Positions 26,982 to 36,765 of a DNA stretch of 64,000 nucleotides are shown here, piece by piece. The DNA lies in assembly GCA_013359265.1 (NCBI GenBank), contig JABWCD010000001.1, forward strand, positions 167,000-230,999. The letters run 5' to 3'. Numbering within the stretch: position 1 is the first letter of the stretch; each line of letters starts with the position of its first letter. Position numbers and translations under genes: made by a program. Source of the stretch: Candidatus Hydrogenedentota bacterium. Lineage in GTDB: Bacteria > Hydrogenedentota > Hydrogenedentia > Hydrogenedentales > SLHB01. The notes beneath the pieces are model-generated. The model was not told where the DNA came from. It was given only the letters and a program-made list of their open reading frames with translations, and did not search any database.

Positions 26982-28001
26982 CTAATGCCCGATCTGTTCG
27001 TGCAGGGTCGTGCGGAACGCTTCGACCTCGGACTTTGTGATTGTGCGCACCGGGATGAATATCTGTTTCGATTCCGGGATTTCGTAGCCATTGCCCTTGG
27101 CAAGTTTCACGAGCACGTGCACGGACTGGTAACCGAATTCGAAGGGTTGCTGCACAATCGTTCCTTCGATGTGACCGTCGACAATTCCCTGTAACGTCTC
27201 GGCCTCTTCGTCGAAAGCCACAATCTTTACCTGGCCGAGTTTGCCCGAATCGCGCACGCCATTGAGTATGGCGGGGCCGTTGTAGCTCCACAGGCCGACG
27301 AGACACGCGATATCGGGATTGCTCACCAATGTGTCCTGGACGTTCGCTATGGCCTTCGCACGATCGGTCTCATCGGTCCGAGTCCCGAGGATTTCAATAT
27401 TCGAACCCGCGAGCGTGTCCTCGATCCCCTTTTGGCGGTCCTGCGCGTTCTGCGCGTCTGCGCGACCCACGAAGAGCATGATCTTGCCGCCATTCGGCAA
27501 CACTTTCTTAATCAACTCGCCAGCCGCTTTGCCCGCATCGTAGTTGTTCGTTCCGAGGTAGCAAAGCCGCTCGCTCTCCGGCGCGTCGGAGTCCTGCGTG
27601 ATGAGGTTCACCTGCTTTGCGAACCCGTTCAACGTCTCCGTCCAGTTCTGCGGATCGTTCGGACTGACCGCAATGCCCGACACCCCGTTCACGATAAGGT
27701 CTTCCATGATCTGCTGCTGCTCCTGCGCCGTACCCGTCGCCGGCCGCCGGAACAACACCTCACACCCCAACTCGGCCGCAGCCTTCTTCGTCCCCGCCTC
27801 CGCTATCGCCCAGAAATCGGACGTGTTGTTCGTGACGAAGGCGACCTTGACCTTGGCGTCTGTCGGAGTTGGTGCAGGGGCCGCCGCCTTCGTCAATGTG
27901 CCGGTATCGGACGACTCCGTTGTCTGCAGCGGCGGCGCAGAGGGGGTGCACGCCGAGAGTATGAAGCAGAAGCCAAGTATTACGGACAGACAGTTGCGCA
28001 T
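26982..28001 (-). CDS. Sugar-binding lipoprotein of an RbsB-type ABC transporter
   Basis: Periplasmic substrate-binding protein, lipid-anchored. The signal peptide ends in the lipobox ILSAC (Cys18). Then comes a Thr/Ala/Pro-rich linker and a two-lobe Peripla_BP_4 fold (VKVAFVTNNTSDFWAIAEAG; NGVSGIAVSPNDPQNW; IACLVGLWSYNGPAIL; VKIVAFDEEAETLQGI). Start ATG 28001 has GGGAGGAG 5 bases upstream; an upstream GTG (28193) lies inside cinA and is rejected. Length 339 aa. The lipid anchor is unusual for a Gram-negative RbsB homologue. It forms a pair with the permease. Confidence 0.92.
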   Translation of the reverse strand: MRNCLSVILGFCFILSACTPSAPPLQTTESSDTGTLTKAAAPAPTPTDAKVKVAFVTNNTSDFWAIAEAGTKKAAAELGCEVLFRRPATGTAQEQQQIMEDLIVNGVSGIAVSPNDPQNWTETLNGFAKQVNLITQDSDAPESERLCYLGTNNYDAGKAAGELIKKVLPNGGKIMLFVGRADAQNAQDRQKGIEDTLAGSNIEILGTRTDETDRAKAIANVQDTLVSNPDIACLVGLWSYNGPAILNGVRDSGKLGQVKIVAFDEEAETLQGIVDGHIEGTIVQQPFEFGYQSVHVLVKLAKGNGYEIPESKQIFIPVRTITKSEVEAFRTTLHEQIGH

Positions 28002-28070
28002 GGTGACTCCTCCCCATTGAATTCCAATTGTGTCGAATAGGAAGCGAGCCGCGCAAGCTCGTGCCATCGC

Positions 28071-28113
28071 AGATGTCTGCTCGTCCGCCGCATCAAACGG
28101 CGGACAGACATCT
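28071..28113 (-). terminator. Long stem-loop at the cinA 3' end
   Basis: AGATGTCTG (28071-28079) pairs with CAGACATCT (28105-28113), and TCCGCCG (28084-28090) with CGGCGGA (28098-28104), with a 4-base bulge and a 7-base loop. The final codons and stop of cinA are inside the stem. No T-tract follows, so it may be a stability element or a Rho-independent terminator of poor quality. Confidence 0.5.
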
Positions 28114-29259
28114 TCGCACTCTTTCCAATGCCAAAACTGCGCCCCGCGTTTGCATGGCCGCGTCGATTCGCGGATAGCCGGATTCCCATTCACTGGCGCC
28201 GTTGGGTGCGATAAAGGCCGCGTAAACGGTCTTGGCTTCAGGGTCAGTGACTAATGCCAGGCCGCAGTCGGCGTTGTAGAGGGCACGGACAAGGCTGGCG
28301 GCCTCGACGACGGCATGCTTCATGTCCTGCCCCGCGTAGCGGTCGAGCTTTTCTACGGCGCCACCCGCGAAGCACGTCGCGCCCGCGGCGATGAGGCGTT
28401 GCGCAATGTGGCCTCCGGTGAAGGTCTCGGAAATCGCGACGGTCCAGCCGCGTTTCTTGAATAGCGCGTCGACGACGCCTTCGAGCGTTTCGTCGTTTGT
28501 CCCGAAGATGAGGCCGGGCATGCGCGCGCGGACCTGCGCGTCAACCTCGTCGATCATGCGGTCGCAGTCCTCGACTGTTTCGGCCTTTGCGGAGATGCGG
28601 ATGCGCACCGACTCCGGCGACGCGAGGACGCCGATCTGCGGGTTGGACAAGCTGGCCATGAGGTCGCCCATCTTCGAATCCACCCAACTCTCCCCCACGC
28701 CACAAATCTTCAGCACGCGGTGGTGAATGACTCCTTGCATACTGTACTTCCGCCGCAGGTACGGAATGACGCTATCCTCGAGCATCGCATAAAGCTCGCG
28801 CGGGACGCCGGGCATGCAGATGACTTCTCCGCGTTCGTCGCCGCAGATGATGCCGGGGGCGGTGCCGTTGGGGTTCGAAATGAGCGTCGCGCCCTGAGGT
28901 GCGAACGCTTGCTTCTTGTTGTTCTCCGTCGCGGGCCGCTTCAAGAACGCGAAGATGGCCGCAATTTGGTCCCACGCTTCCTGACGAAACTCGAGCGGTT
29001 TGCCGAACACGTCCGAGACTGCCTCGCGCGTGAGATCGTCTTCCGTAGGGCCCAGACCACCCGACGTGAGTACGACATCCGCCCGGCCCAACGCCGCTTC
29101 AAGCACCTTTGTGATGCGCTGCCGGTTGTCGCCTACAGTCGTCTTTTGGTAAAGGCCAATCCCATTTTCGGCGAGGACTTTTCCAATGTGCGTTGCATTG
29201 CTGTCGACAATGTGACCGAGCAGAAGCTCGGTGCCAATCATTACGATTTCCGCGTTCAT
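28093..29259 (-). CDS. cinA: CinA-family protein with degraded C-terminal amidohydrolase domain
   Basis: Two-domain CinA, 388 aa. The N-terminal COG1058/MoCF-like domain is well kept: MIGTELLLGHIVDSNATHIG, VLTSGGLGPTEDDLTREAV, PNGTAPGI and MPGVPRELYAML. It is expected to hydrolyse ADP-ribose or related nucleotides. The C-terminal PncC domain, which deamidates NMN, is poor. The usual ESCTGG reads ETFTGG (catalytic Ser replaced), the YSN...K segment is lost, and the TGxAGPxGG loop is reduced to VTDPEAKT. Deamidase activity is therefore doubtful. Start 29259 begins MNAEIVMIGTE; an upstream in-frame start at 29319 has no support. Confidence 0.9.
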   Translation of the reverse strand: MNAEIVMIGTELLLGHIVDSNATHIGKVLAENGIGLYQKTTVGDNRQRITKVLEAALGRADVVLTSGGLGPTEDDLTREAVSDVFGKPLEFRQEAWDQIAAIFAFLKRPATENNKKQAFAPQGATLISNPNGTAPGIICGDERGEVICMPGVPRELYAMLEDSVIPYLRRKYSMQGVIHHRVLKICGVGESWVDSKMGDLMASLSNPQIGVLASPESVRIRISAKAETVEDCDRMIDEVDAQVRARMPGLIFGTNDETLEGVVDALFKKRGWTVAISETFTGGHIAQRLIAAGATCFAGGAVEKLDRYAGQDMKHAVVEAASLVRALYNADCGLALVTDPEAKTVYAAFIAPNGASEWESGYPRIDAAMQTRGAVLALERVRRCLSAV

Positions 29260-29473
29260 AGATTGTTTCCAAGTGTGGCGGCGAATCGGGCAGCGCAAAG
29301 TCCCGCCCGAATGCAACATAAAATGTCATGTGGTCTTATTGATTGTCTATTTTCGCGGCGGACATTCGCGTCTGCCAAAGTTTTACGGCTTTTTTACGCG
29401 ATCGGCGCCACTCTTTGCACCGAACTTTCAATTTTCGGGGTACTGTTAGGACATACGACGGAGGTGCGTTCCC

Positions 29474-29566
29474 ATGGATTTCGTATTTGTATTGCTGATT
29501 GCGGGGTTCACGGCGGCCATGTTGCTCATGGTCGTAGCGTGCGACCGCTTGGCGGGAGGTTCGTAA
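29474..29566 (+). CDS. Kdp-leader small membrane protein (30 aa)
   Basis: A 30-residue frame with GGAGG 10 bases upstream (CGACGGAGGTGCGTTCCC). It encodes one hydrophobic helix (MDFVFVLLIAGFTAAMLLMV) ending in VACDRLAGGS. It sits 1 base before the kdpF start. Similar tiny membrane frames ahead of kdpF occur in other GC-rich bacteria, as I recall, but I cannot name a family. It may be a KdpFABC accessory or a translational leader. Its placement, start signal and clean hydrophobic span support a real peptide. Confidence 0.65.
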   Translation: MDFVFVLLIAGFTAAMLLMVVACDRLAGGS

Positions 29567-29567
29567 G

Positions 29568-29657
29568 GTGGGACCTATTTACGTCATCGCGGGGACAATT
29601 GCATTCGCGCTCTTGATCTACCTCTTTTACGCGATGTTCAAACCGGAGCGATTCTGA
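29568..29657 (+). CDS. kdpF: K+-transporting ATPase subunit KdpF
   Basis: A 29-residue single-span peptide (MGPIYVIAGTIAFALLIYLF) ending YAMFKPERF, the characteristic KdpF tail. KdpF sits between KdpA and KdpB and stabilises the complex. GTG start; its stop overlaps the kdpA start by one base (TGATG), so translation is coupled. Confidence 0.92.
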   Translation: MGPIYVIAGTIAFALLIYLFYAMFKPERF

Positions 29658-31378
29658 TGACAACTGGATTTTGCGTACAGCTTATTCTTTACATGGCCGT
29701 ATTGGCGGGAATCACGCCCCTCATGGGCAAGTATCTGCTTGCGGCCGTCGATGGGCGGTTGGGGCGCGGGCCGCTGGGCAAGGCCGAGCGGTTGTTCTAC
29801 CGCGTGTGCGGCGTCAACCCTGACGAGGAAATGACGTGGCAGCGCTATGCCTTCGGCCTGATACTGTTCAGCGGCGTCGGCGCTCTGGTGACATACCTGA
29901 TGCAGCGCACCCAATTGTGGCTGCCGTTCAATCCGCAGCAACTGGCGAACGTGACGCCGGACAGCTCGTTCAATACGGCGGTAAGTTTCACGACGAACAC
30001 GAACTGGCAGGGCTACGGCGGCGAAACGACGATGTCGTATTTCACGCAGATGGTGGGTCTTACCGTTCACAACTTTGTATCCGCGGCCGCGGGTATCGCG
30101 GTGGCGTTCGCGCTGATGCGCGGAATTACGCGCAAATCGACCCTGACGATCGGCAATGTGTGGACCGACCTCACGCGCATCACGGTATACGTATTTCTCC
30201 CGATTTGTTCCGTGTTCGCGCTGGCGCTCGTCAGCCAGGGCATGATTCAGAACTTCAACGAGTACGCGAAAGTGACGCCACTCGATCCTGCGCAGGGCGA
30301 GCAGACCTTGGCCATGGGGCCAGTCGCATCACAGATCGCGATGAAGATGCTCGGCACCAACGGAGGCGGTTTCTTCAACGCCAACGCCGCGCATCCGTAT
30401 GAGAACCCGAACATGCTGAGCAACGCGCTGCAAATTCTGTCGATATTCTCGATTGGCGCGGGCCTCTGCTACTCGTTTGGCCTGATGGCGCGAGACAAGC
30501 GCCAGGGTTGGGCTATCTGGTCGGCCATGGCGATCATGTTTGTCGTGGCGGCATGCTTCTGCGCGGCGTTCGAGCAGCAGGGTAACCCGGTGTTCGCACA
30601 GTACGGCGTTGATCAAACGGCGTCCGAAATGCAGTCTGGCGGCAACATGGAAGGTAAGGAGGCGCGCTTTGGCATTGCGGCGTCGTCTATTTTCGCCACG
30701 ATTACCACGTCAGCCTCCTGCGGTGCGGTCAATAGCATGCACGCGTCCTACACGCCGCTCGGCGGGTTGGTACCCATGTGGCTCATGCAAATCGGCGAGG
30801 TGGTGTACGGCGGCGTCGGTTCCGGCATGTACGGTATGTTGGTATTCGTGATTGTCGCGGTGTTCATCGCGGGCCTCATGGTAGGCCGCACGCCGGAGTA
30901 TCTTGGAAAGAAGATCGAGCCATTCGAGATGAAGATGGCCGCGTTCGCCGTGTTGGTCACGCCGTTGCTCGTCTTGTTGGGCGCGGCGATAGCAGTGTCG
31001 TTCGGGGCAGGCCAGGAAGGCCCGTTGAACCCCGGACCACATGGATTCAGCGAGATCCTGTACGCGTTCTCCTCCGCCGCGAACAACAACGGAAGCGCTT
31101 TTGCCGGCTTGTCGGCAAACACGCCGTTTTATAACACGATGCTCGCGACCGCAATGTGGTTCGGCCGCTTTGCGATCATCGTGCCGGTCTTGGCGATGGC
31201 GGGATCGCTCGCGCGCAAGCGCGCGCTTGCGGTGACCGCAGGCACACTGCCGACACACGGTCCGTTATTCGTGTTTCTCTTGATCTCGACGGTATTGGTC
31301 GTGGGCGCGTTAACGTATCTGCCCGCGCTTGCGCTTGGCCCGGTCGCCGAGCGATTGCTGCTCGCCGCGGCGAAATAA
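29657..31378 (+). CDS. kdpA: K+-transporting ATPase subunit KdpA (channel-like)
   Basis: KdpA is the potassium-selective subunit of the KdpFABC pump. The four pore-loop regions are visible: [53 protein letters not shown] and [18 protein letters not shown]. About ten spans; length 573 aa. It is the first large gene of a complete kdp operon and overlaps kdpF. Confidence 0.98.
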   Translation: MTTGFCVQLILYMAVLAGITPLMGKYLLAAVDGRLGRGPLGKAERLFYRVCGVNPDEEMTWQRYAFGLILFSGVGALVTYLMQRTQLWLPFNPQQLANVTPDSSFNTAVSFTTNTNWQGYGGETTMSYFTQMVGLTVHNFVSAAAGIAVAFALMRGITRKSTLTIGNVWTDLTRITVYVFLPICSVFALALVSQGMIQNFNEYAKVTPLDPAQGEQTLAMGPVASQIAMKMLGTNGGGFFNANAAHPYENPNMLSNALQILSIFSIGAGLCYSFGLMARDKRQGWAIWSAMAIMFVVAACFCAAFEQQGNPVFAQYGVDQTASEMQSGGNMEGKEARFGIAASSIFATITTSASCGAVNSMHASYTPLGGLVPMWLMQIGEVVYGGVGSGMYGMLVFVIVAVFIAGLMVGRTPEYLGKKIEPFEMKMAAFAVLVTPLLVLLGAAIAVSFGAGQEGPLNPGPHGFSEILYAFSSAANNNGSAFAGLSANTPFYNTMLATAMWFGRFAIIVPVLAMAGSLARKRALAVTAGTLPTHGPLFVFLLISTVLVVGALTYLPALALGPVAERLLLAAAK

Positions 31379-31394
31379 GTGGGGTACTGAAGCA

Positions 31395-33452
31395 ATGTTT
31401 CGTAAAGGCAAGCCGCTCTTCGACGCGCCACTTCTTAAAGAAGCGTTCAGCGGCGCATTCGTGAAACTGGATCCGCGGGTGCAAGTACGCAATCCCGTCA
31501 TGTTCGTTGTGTACGCCGGCAGCATTATCACGACATTTCTGTTCGTGCATACCTGGGGCGGAAACGGCGAAGCGCCGGCGTTGTTCATTCTGGGCGTAAC
31601 AATTTGGCTGTGGGCCACGCTCCTCTTCGCAAACTTCGCGGAGGCATTGGCGGAAGGCCGGGGCAAGGCGCAGGCGGCGACGCTGCGCGCCATGCGCACC
31701 ACGGTAAACGCGAAGAAACTGTCGCAACCGAATTATGGCGCTGCGTGGTTCAGCGTGCCCGCGGACAATCTCGTGAAAGACGATGTCGTGCTCGTGGAAG
31801 CCGGCGACGTTATTCCGTGCGACGGGCAAGTCATCGAGGGTGTGGCGTCGGTGGACGAAAGCGCGATTACCGGCGAGTCCGCGCCGGTGATTCGCGAATC
31901 CGGCGGCGACTTTAACGCAGTCACGGGTGGCACGCGCGTGTTGTCCGACTGGCTGGTCGTTCTTGTTACGGCGAACCCGGGCGAGACCTTTCTCGATCGT
32001 ATGATCGCGATGGTGGAGGGCGCCACGCGGCGCAAGACGCCGAACGAAATTGCGCTGACTATTCTGCTTGCGAGCTTCACAATCGTGTTCCTGCTTGCGA
32101 CGGCAACCCTGCTGCCCTATTCGCTGTATGCGATTCGTCAGGCCGGCGCCGGCGACGTCATCACAATCACCGTGTTGATTGCGCTGCTGGTATGCCTGAT
32201 CCCGACAACGATTGGCGGCCTTTTGTCCGCGATCGGGATTGCAGGTATGAGCCGCATGCTCGAAGCAAACGTCGTCGCCACATCGGGCCGTGCGATTGAA
32301 GCCGCGGGCGACATCGACACGCTGTTGCTCGACAAGACCGGCACGATCACGTTGGGCAACCGGCAAGCTACGGAATTTTTGCCCGCCCCAGGTGTGCAGG
32401 AAAAGGAGCTTGCGGACACGGCGCAGCTCGCATCGCTGGCCGACGAGACACCGGAAGGGCGAAGCATCGTCGTGCTCGCGAAACAGAAGTACAATTTGCG
32501 CGAACGCGAAGTGCACAAGATCGAAGCGGCCTTCGTGCCGTTTTCCGCGCAGACGCGCATGAGCGGCGTGTCGATGCACGGCATCGAGATTCGCAAGGGC
32601 GCCGCGGACGCCATCCGCAAGTTCGTGGAAGGCAACGGAGGGAAGTTTCCGGAAGCGGTGCAGCGCAGTGTGGATGACGTGGCGCGCCGAGGCGGCACGC
32701 CTCTCGTTGTCGCGGAGGCCGCGCGCGTCCTTGGCGTGGTCGAGTTGAAGGACATCGTGAAGGGCGGCATCAAAGAACGCTTCACGGAGATGCGCCGCAT
32801 GGGAATCAAGACGGTCATGATTACCGGCGATAATCCGCTGACCGCCGCGGCGATTGCCGCGGAGTCGGGCGTGGACGACTTCCTCGCGGAGGCGACGCCT
32901 GAGACGAAGTTGTCGCTCATCCGCAAGTACCAGTCGGAGGGCCACCTCGTGGCAATGACCGGCGACGGTACCAACGACGCGCCTGCGCTGGCACAGGCCG
33001 ACGTTGCGGTGGCGATGAACTCCGGCACGCAGGCCGCCAAGGAGGCCGGCACGATGGTCGATCTCGATTCGAACCCGACGAAACTTATCGAGGTGGTTGA
33101 GATCGGAAAGCAGATGCTGATCACGCGCGGCTCGCTGACCACCTTCAGCATCGCAAACGACGTTGCCAAGTATTTCGCGATCATTCCCGCGGCGTTTGCC
33201 GCGACGTATCCGCCGTTGAACGCGCTGAATATCATGCATCTCGCGACACCGTCCTCCGCGATCATGTCGGCCGTGATTTTCAACGCGCTGATCATTATCG
33301 CACTGATTCCGCTCGCGTTGCGCGGCGTGCGTTATACGCCGTCCAGCGCGGCGGCAATGCTTCGGCGGAATATCGTGGTCTATGGCGTCGGCGGCGTAGT
33401 CGCGCCGTTCATTGGAATCAAGTTAATCGACGTGCTGATCTCGGCATTATAG
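31395..33452 (+). CDS. kdpB: K+-transporting P-type ATPase subunit KdpB
   Basis: The catalytic subunit hydrolyses ATP through an aspartyl-phosphate in [13 protein letters not shown]. The actuator motif [10 protein letters not shown], the hinge [14 protein letters not shown] and the nucleotide-domain FSAQTRMSG are intact. Length 685 aa. Start 31395 ([14 protein letters not shown]) lies 16 bases after kdpA; a longer frame running back into kdpA is rejected. A 687-codon open frame antisense to it is a composition artefact. Confidence 0.98.
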   Translation: MFRKGKPLFDAPLLKEAFSGAFVKLDPRVQVRNPVMFVVYAGSIITTFLFVHTWGGNGEAPALFILGVTIWLWATLLFANFAEALAEGRGKAQAATLRAMRTTVNAKKLSQPNYGAAWFSVPADNLVKDDVVLVEAGDVIPCDGQVIEGVASVDESAITGESAPVIRESGGDFNAVTGGTRVLSDWLVVLVTANPGETFLDRMIAMVEGATRRKTPNEIALTILLASFTIVFLLATATLLPYSLYAIRQAGAGDVITITVLIALLVCLIPTTIGGLLSAIGIAGMSRMLEANVVATSGRAIEAAGDIDTLLLDKTGTITLGNRQATEFLPAPGVQEKELADTAQLASLADETPEGRSIVVLAKQKYNLREREVHKIEAAFVPFSAQTRMSGVSMHGIEIRKGAADAIRKFVEGNGGKFPEAVQRSVDDVARRGGTPLVVAEAARVLGVVELKDIVKGGIKERFTEMRRMGIKTVMITGDNPLTAAAIAAESGVDDFLAEATPETKLSLIRKYQSEGHLVAMTGDGTNDAPALAQADVAVAMNSGTQAAKEAGTMVDLDSNPTKLIEVVEIGKQMLITRGSLTTFSIANDVAKYFAIIPAAFAATYPPLNALNIMHLATPSSAIMSAVIFNALIIIALIPLALRGVRYTPSSAAAMLRRNIVVYGVGGVVAPFIGIKLIDVLISAL

Positions 33453-33474
33453 CCGCCACAAAGGACATACGAGA

Positions 33475-34044
33475 ATGTTTAGCGAATTGAGACAGGCTGT
33501 ATCTGTATTTCTTGCGTTGACGGTGATTACCGGCTTGGCCTATCCTTTACTCGTGACCGGCGCAGCACAGCTTGTGTTTCCACGTCAGGCGAACGGGAGC
33601 CTCGTTCCGTGCGACGGAGTCATTGTCGGATCGTCGCTCATAGGGCAGACCTTTAGCGATCCAAAATATTTCTGGGGCCGTCCATCCGCGACGTCGCCGT
33701 CGTGTAACGCCGCAGCATCTTCGGGGTCGAATCTTGGTCCTTCGAATCCCGCGCTGCACGATGCCGTGAAGCGGCGTTGCGAGGCGCTGCGCGCGGCCGA
33801 TCCGGAGAACAAAGCGCCGATTCCCATCGATTTGGTGACTATGTCGGGCAGCGGGCTGGATCCACACATCAGTATCGCAAGCGCGCTGTACCAGGCGGGT
33901 CGCGTGGCGGGCGCGCGTGGACTGGATCGAGCGGCGGTCGAGGCCATGGTTGCTGAGCATGCCTCGAGGCCGATTGCGCCAGGCTTGGGCGAACCAATCG
34001 TCAATGTGCTCGAACTGAATCTGGCACTCGACGGAAAGATTTAG
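33475..34044 (+). CDS. kdpC: K+-transporting ATPase subunit KdpC
   Basis: KdpC helps ATP binding in the pump. One N-terminal span (AVSVFLALTVITGLAYPLL) is followed by a periplasmic domain with YFWGRPSATSPSCNAAASSGSNLGPSNPAL and a C-terminal DPHISIASALYQAGRVA. Length is 189 aa, as usual. It lies 22 bases after kdpB and 3 before kdpD. Confidence 0.97.
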   Translation: MFSELRQAVSVFLALTVITGLAYPLLVTGAAQLVFPRQANGSLVPCDGVIVGSSLIGQTFSDPKYFWGRPSATSPSCNAAASSGSNLGPSNPALHDAVKRRCEALRAADPENKAPIPIDLVTMSGSGLDPHISIASALYQAGRVAGARGLDRAAVEAMVAEHASRPIAPGLGEPIVNVLELNLALDGKI

Positions 34045-34047
34045 CGT

Positions 34048-36765
34048 GTGGTAGCGCCACCGGAAACTGCGCGTCCGAACCCCGACGAACTTCTGAAGCA
34101 GGTTAGCGCCGAAGAGAGCCGTTTGGGTCGTGGCAAGCTCCGTATCTTCTTCGGGGCGTGCGCGGGTGTCGGCAAGACGTATGCAATGCTCAACCGAGCG
34201 CGCCAATTGGTTGCGCAAGGTTCGGATATTGTCGTCGGTCTTGTCGAGACGCACGGCAGGCAGGAGACGGAGCAACTCCTGGAAGGCTTGGAGTTGCTTC
34301 CGAAACGCGAGATTCAGCACGCGGGCCGCACGTATCGGGAGTTCGATATTGATGCCGCGATCGCGAGGCGGCCGACAATTTTATTGGTGGACGAACTCGC
34401 GCATACGAACGTTCCCGGCTCGCGCCACCCGAAGCGCTGGCAAGACGTGGAAGAGCTACTCGACCTGGGCATCGAAGTCTACACCACGCTCAACGTGCAG
34501 CACCTCGAGAGTCTAAACGACGTTGTCGGCAGCATCACGAACATTCGCGTATGGGAGACGATCCCCGATCGCGTATTCGACCAGGCCGACGAGATCGTTC
34601 TGGTCGATTTACCGGCAGACGACTTGTTGCAACGCCTTGCCGAGGGCAAGGTGTATATGCCCGAGCAGGCGGAACGCGCGGTGCGCAATTTCTTCCGAAA
34701 AGGCAACTTGATTGCACTGCGCGAGATCGCGTTACGCCGGACGGCGGACCGGGTTGACGACGAAATCCACACCTATCGCAGGGAACGCTACGCGGACCGC
34801 ATCTGGGCCACACGCGAACGGCTGCTGGTCTGCATCGGCCCCGCGCCGGGATCCGAGTACGTGCTTCGCAGCGCCGGCCGGCTCGCGTCGAGCATCAACG
34901 CGGAATGGCACACGGTCTACATCGAAACGCCCTCCCTGCAGCACCTGCCCGAATCCGTACGGACAACGATTGTTCAACGACTGAAACTTGCACAGGACCT
35001 CGGCAGCGTGACGGCCTCGCTATCGGGCAATGACGTTGCGACCGCGCTGGTCGATTACGCGCGCAAACACAATGTGACCAAGTTTGTTATGGGCCGTACT
35101 TGGCACCGCTGGCCGGTGCCTTTCCTGCGGCCGGACCTCCCGCAGCGTGTCGCGCTGCTCGCGCCGGACATCGACATCGTCCTCGTCGCACGGGTCCCGG
35201 TTGAGAAACCCCTTCAAAAGGAAAGCAAGTCCTTTGGCGCTCGGTTCGACTGGCAAAAAGACGCTCCTGGATACGGTGCGGCGCTAGCCTCATGTGTTGG
35301 GGCCACCCTTGTCTTGACACCGCTTCGCGAATACTTCGCATTAACGAATATTGCGATGGTCTTTCTGTTGGCCGTGCTGCTCATTGCGGCGAGGTTTGGC
35401 CGTGGCCCTGCTATCTTGGCGGCCATTCTAAACGTTCTCGCGTTCGATGTGTTCTTCGTGCCGCCGCGATTCTCTCTCGTCGTATCGGATGCGCAGTACT
35501 TTATTACGTTCGCGGCCATGCTTGCGGTCGGTTTGCTGACCGCGCAGTTGGCATCCAGCCTTCGCTTTGAAGCGGGCGTTGCCTCGCAGCGCGAAGAGCG
35601 CGCGCATGACCTGTATCAACTCGCGCGCGAGTTGTCCGCGGCCATCACTTCCGATCAAATCGATTCGATTATCCGCCGCGCCGTGAAGGGACTGTTCGGC
35701 TTGCCGTCCGTAGTGCTTCTGCCCGATGCAAATGACCGTATTCTTCTTGCAGACACCGAAGCTGGCCTGTCGCCAGATCGGGGAACGGCCCAATGGGTAT
35801 ATGATCGTGGCGCGCCGGCGGGAGTGGGTACGGACACGTTGCCCGGCAGTCCTATCCTGTACTTGCCCATGCGCGCACCGATGCGCGTGCGCGGAGTGGT
35901 GGCGATCGCTGCACCAAATGCGGTTGTCGTCGGTAACCCCGAGTCGCGACGCCAAATTGATACATTAACGGCACTTGCTGCGATAGCGCTCGAGCGTGTT
36001 CACTTCGTGGAGGTGGCGCAGGAAACGCTCCTTAAGATCGAGTCTGAGCGTCTTCGCGAATCGTTGTTGGCCGCGCTGTCCCACGATTTGCGTACGCCGC
36101 TCACTTCCCTCATGGGCATGGCCGATGCGCTTGCACAGAAGTCCGAATCGCTACCGCCGGAACAAGCCGAAGTGATCTCAGCGATGCGCGCGCAAAGCGC
36201 GCGGATGATGCGCATGGTCACCAACTTGTTGGACTTGGCGCGGCTGGAATCGGGCCAAACGCCGCTGCGCGCGGATTGGCAGTCCCTGGAGGAATTGGTT
36301 GGCGCGGCGCGCGTCTCGCTCAAGGAAGCGCTGCACGAGCGCAAGGTCACTGCGAATATCCCGCCGGACCTGCCGCTGCTGTTTTGTGATGCCGTGCTCA
36401 TCGAGCGCGTTCTCGTGAATCTGATCGAGAACGCAGTGAAGCACACGCCGAAACATTCGGAGATTACGATCGGCGCGCACGAAGTCGACAATATGATCGA
36501 GATCGCCGTTTCCGATACGGGCCCTGGATTGCCCGCGGGCCGCGAAGAGGAACTGTTCGACAAGTTCGTTCGCGCGAACCCGGAATCAACCGTTCCGGGC
36601 ATTGGTTTGGGGCTGGCAATCTGCCGATCGATCCTCACCGCGCACGGCGGCACAATCCACGCAGAAAACAGCCCCAGTGGAGGCGCGCGATTCGTCGTTC
36701 GACTACCGGTCAAATCGATGCCGTCCATCGAGCCCGAAGTCGAGTCGAAGGCGGATTCGATATGA
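34048..36765 (+). CDS. kdpD: Potassium sensor histidine kinase KdpD
   Basis: Full-length sensor, 905 aa. The N-terminal KdpD domain carries the Walker A GACAGVGKTYAML and DELAHTNVPGSRHPKRWQD. A universal-stress-protein domain follows (about 260-385), which in other bacteria can bind c-di-AMP. Then come four spans (DUF4118, about 400-510), a GAF-like domain, HisKA with His679 in LSHDLRTPLTSLM, and HATPase (NLIENAVKHTP; DTGPGLP; GLGLAICRSI). It phosphorylates KdpE under K+ limitation or osmotic upshift. The start is GTG, 3 bases after kdpC. kdpE overlaps its end by 4 bases. Confidence 0.97.
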   Translation: MVAPPETARPNPDELLKQVSAEESRLGRGKLRIFFGACAGVGKTYAMLNRARQLVAQGSDIVVGLVETHGRQETEQLLEGLELLPKREIQHAGRTYREFDIDAAIARRPTILLVDELAHTNVPGSRHPKRWQDVEELLDLGIEVYTTLNVQHLESLNDVVGSITNIRVWETIPDRVFDQADEIVLVDLPADDLLQRLAEGKVYMPEQAERAVRNFFRKGNLIALREIALRRTADRVDDEIHTYRRERYADRIWATRERLLVCIGPAPGSEYVLRSAGRLASSINAEWHTVYIETPSLQHLPESVRTTIVQRLKLAQDLGSVTASLSGNDVATALVDYARKHNVTKFVMGRTWHRWPVPFLRPDLPQRVALLAPDIDIVLVARVPVEKPLQKESKSFGARFDWQKDAPGYGAALASCVGATLVLTPLREYFALTNIAMVFLLAVLLIAARFGRGPAILAAILNVLAFDVFFVPPRFSLVVSDAQYFITFAAMLAVGLLTAQLASSLRFEAGVASQREERAHDLYQLARELSAAITSDQIDSIIRRAVKGLFGLPSVVLLPDANDRILLADTEAGLSPDRGTAQWVYDRGAPAGVGTDTLPGSPILYLPMRAPMRVRGVVAIAAPNAVVVGNPESRRQIDTLTALAAIALERVHFVEVAQETLLKIESERLRESLLAALSHDLRTPLTSLMGMADALAQKSESLPPEQAEVISAMRAQSARMMRMVTNLLDLARLESGQTPLRADWQSLEELVGAARVSLKEALHERKVTANIPPDLPLLFCDAVLIERVLVNLIENAVKHTPKHSEITIGAHEVDNMIEIAVSDTGPGLPAGREEELFDKFVRANPESTVPGIGLGLAICRSILTAHGGTIHAENSPSGGARFVVRLPVKSMPSIEPEVESKADSI

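Noticed and set aside
29375-29400. T-rich TTTTACGGCTTTTTTACGCG as a KdpE site upstream of kdp
   Set aside because: It recalls the E. coli KdpE region, but one copy without a matching promoter is not enough.
31176-33239. A 687-codon open frame antisense to kdpB and kdpA
   Set aside because: It is a composition effect opposite a strongly conserved kdpB; the translation is rich in Arg and His with no domain resemblance.
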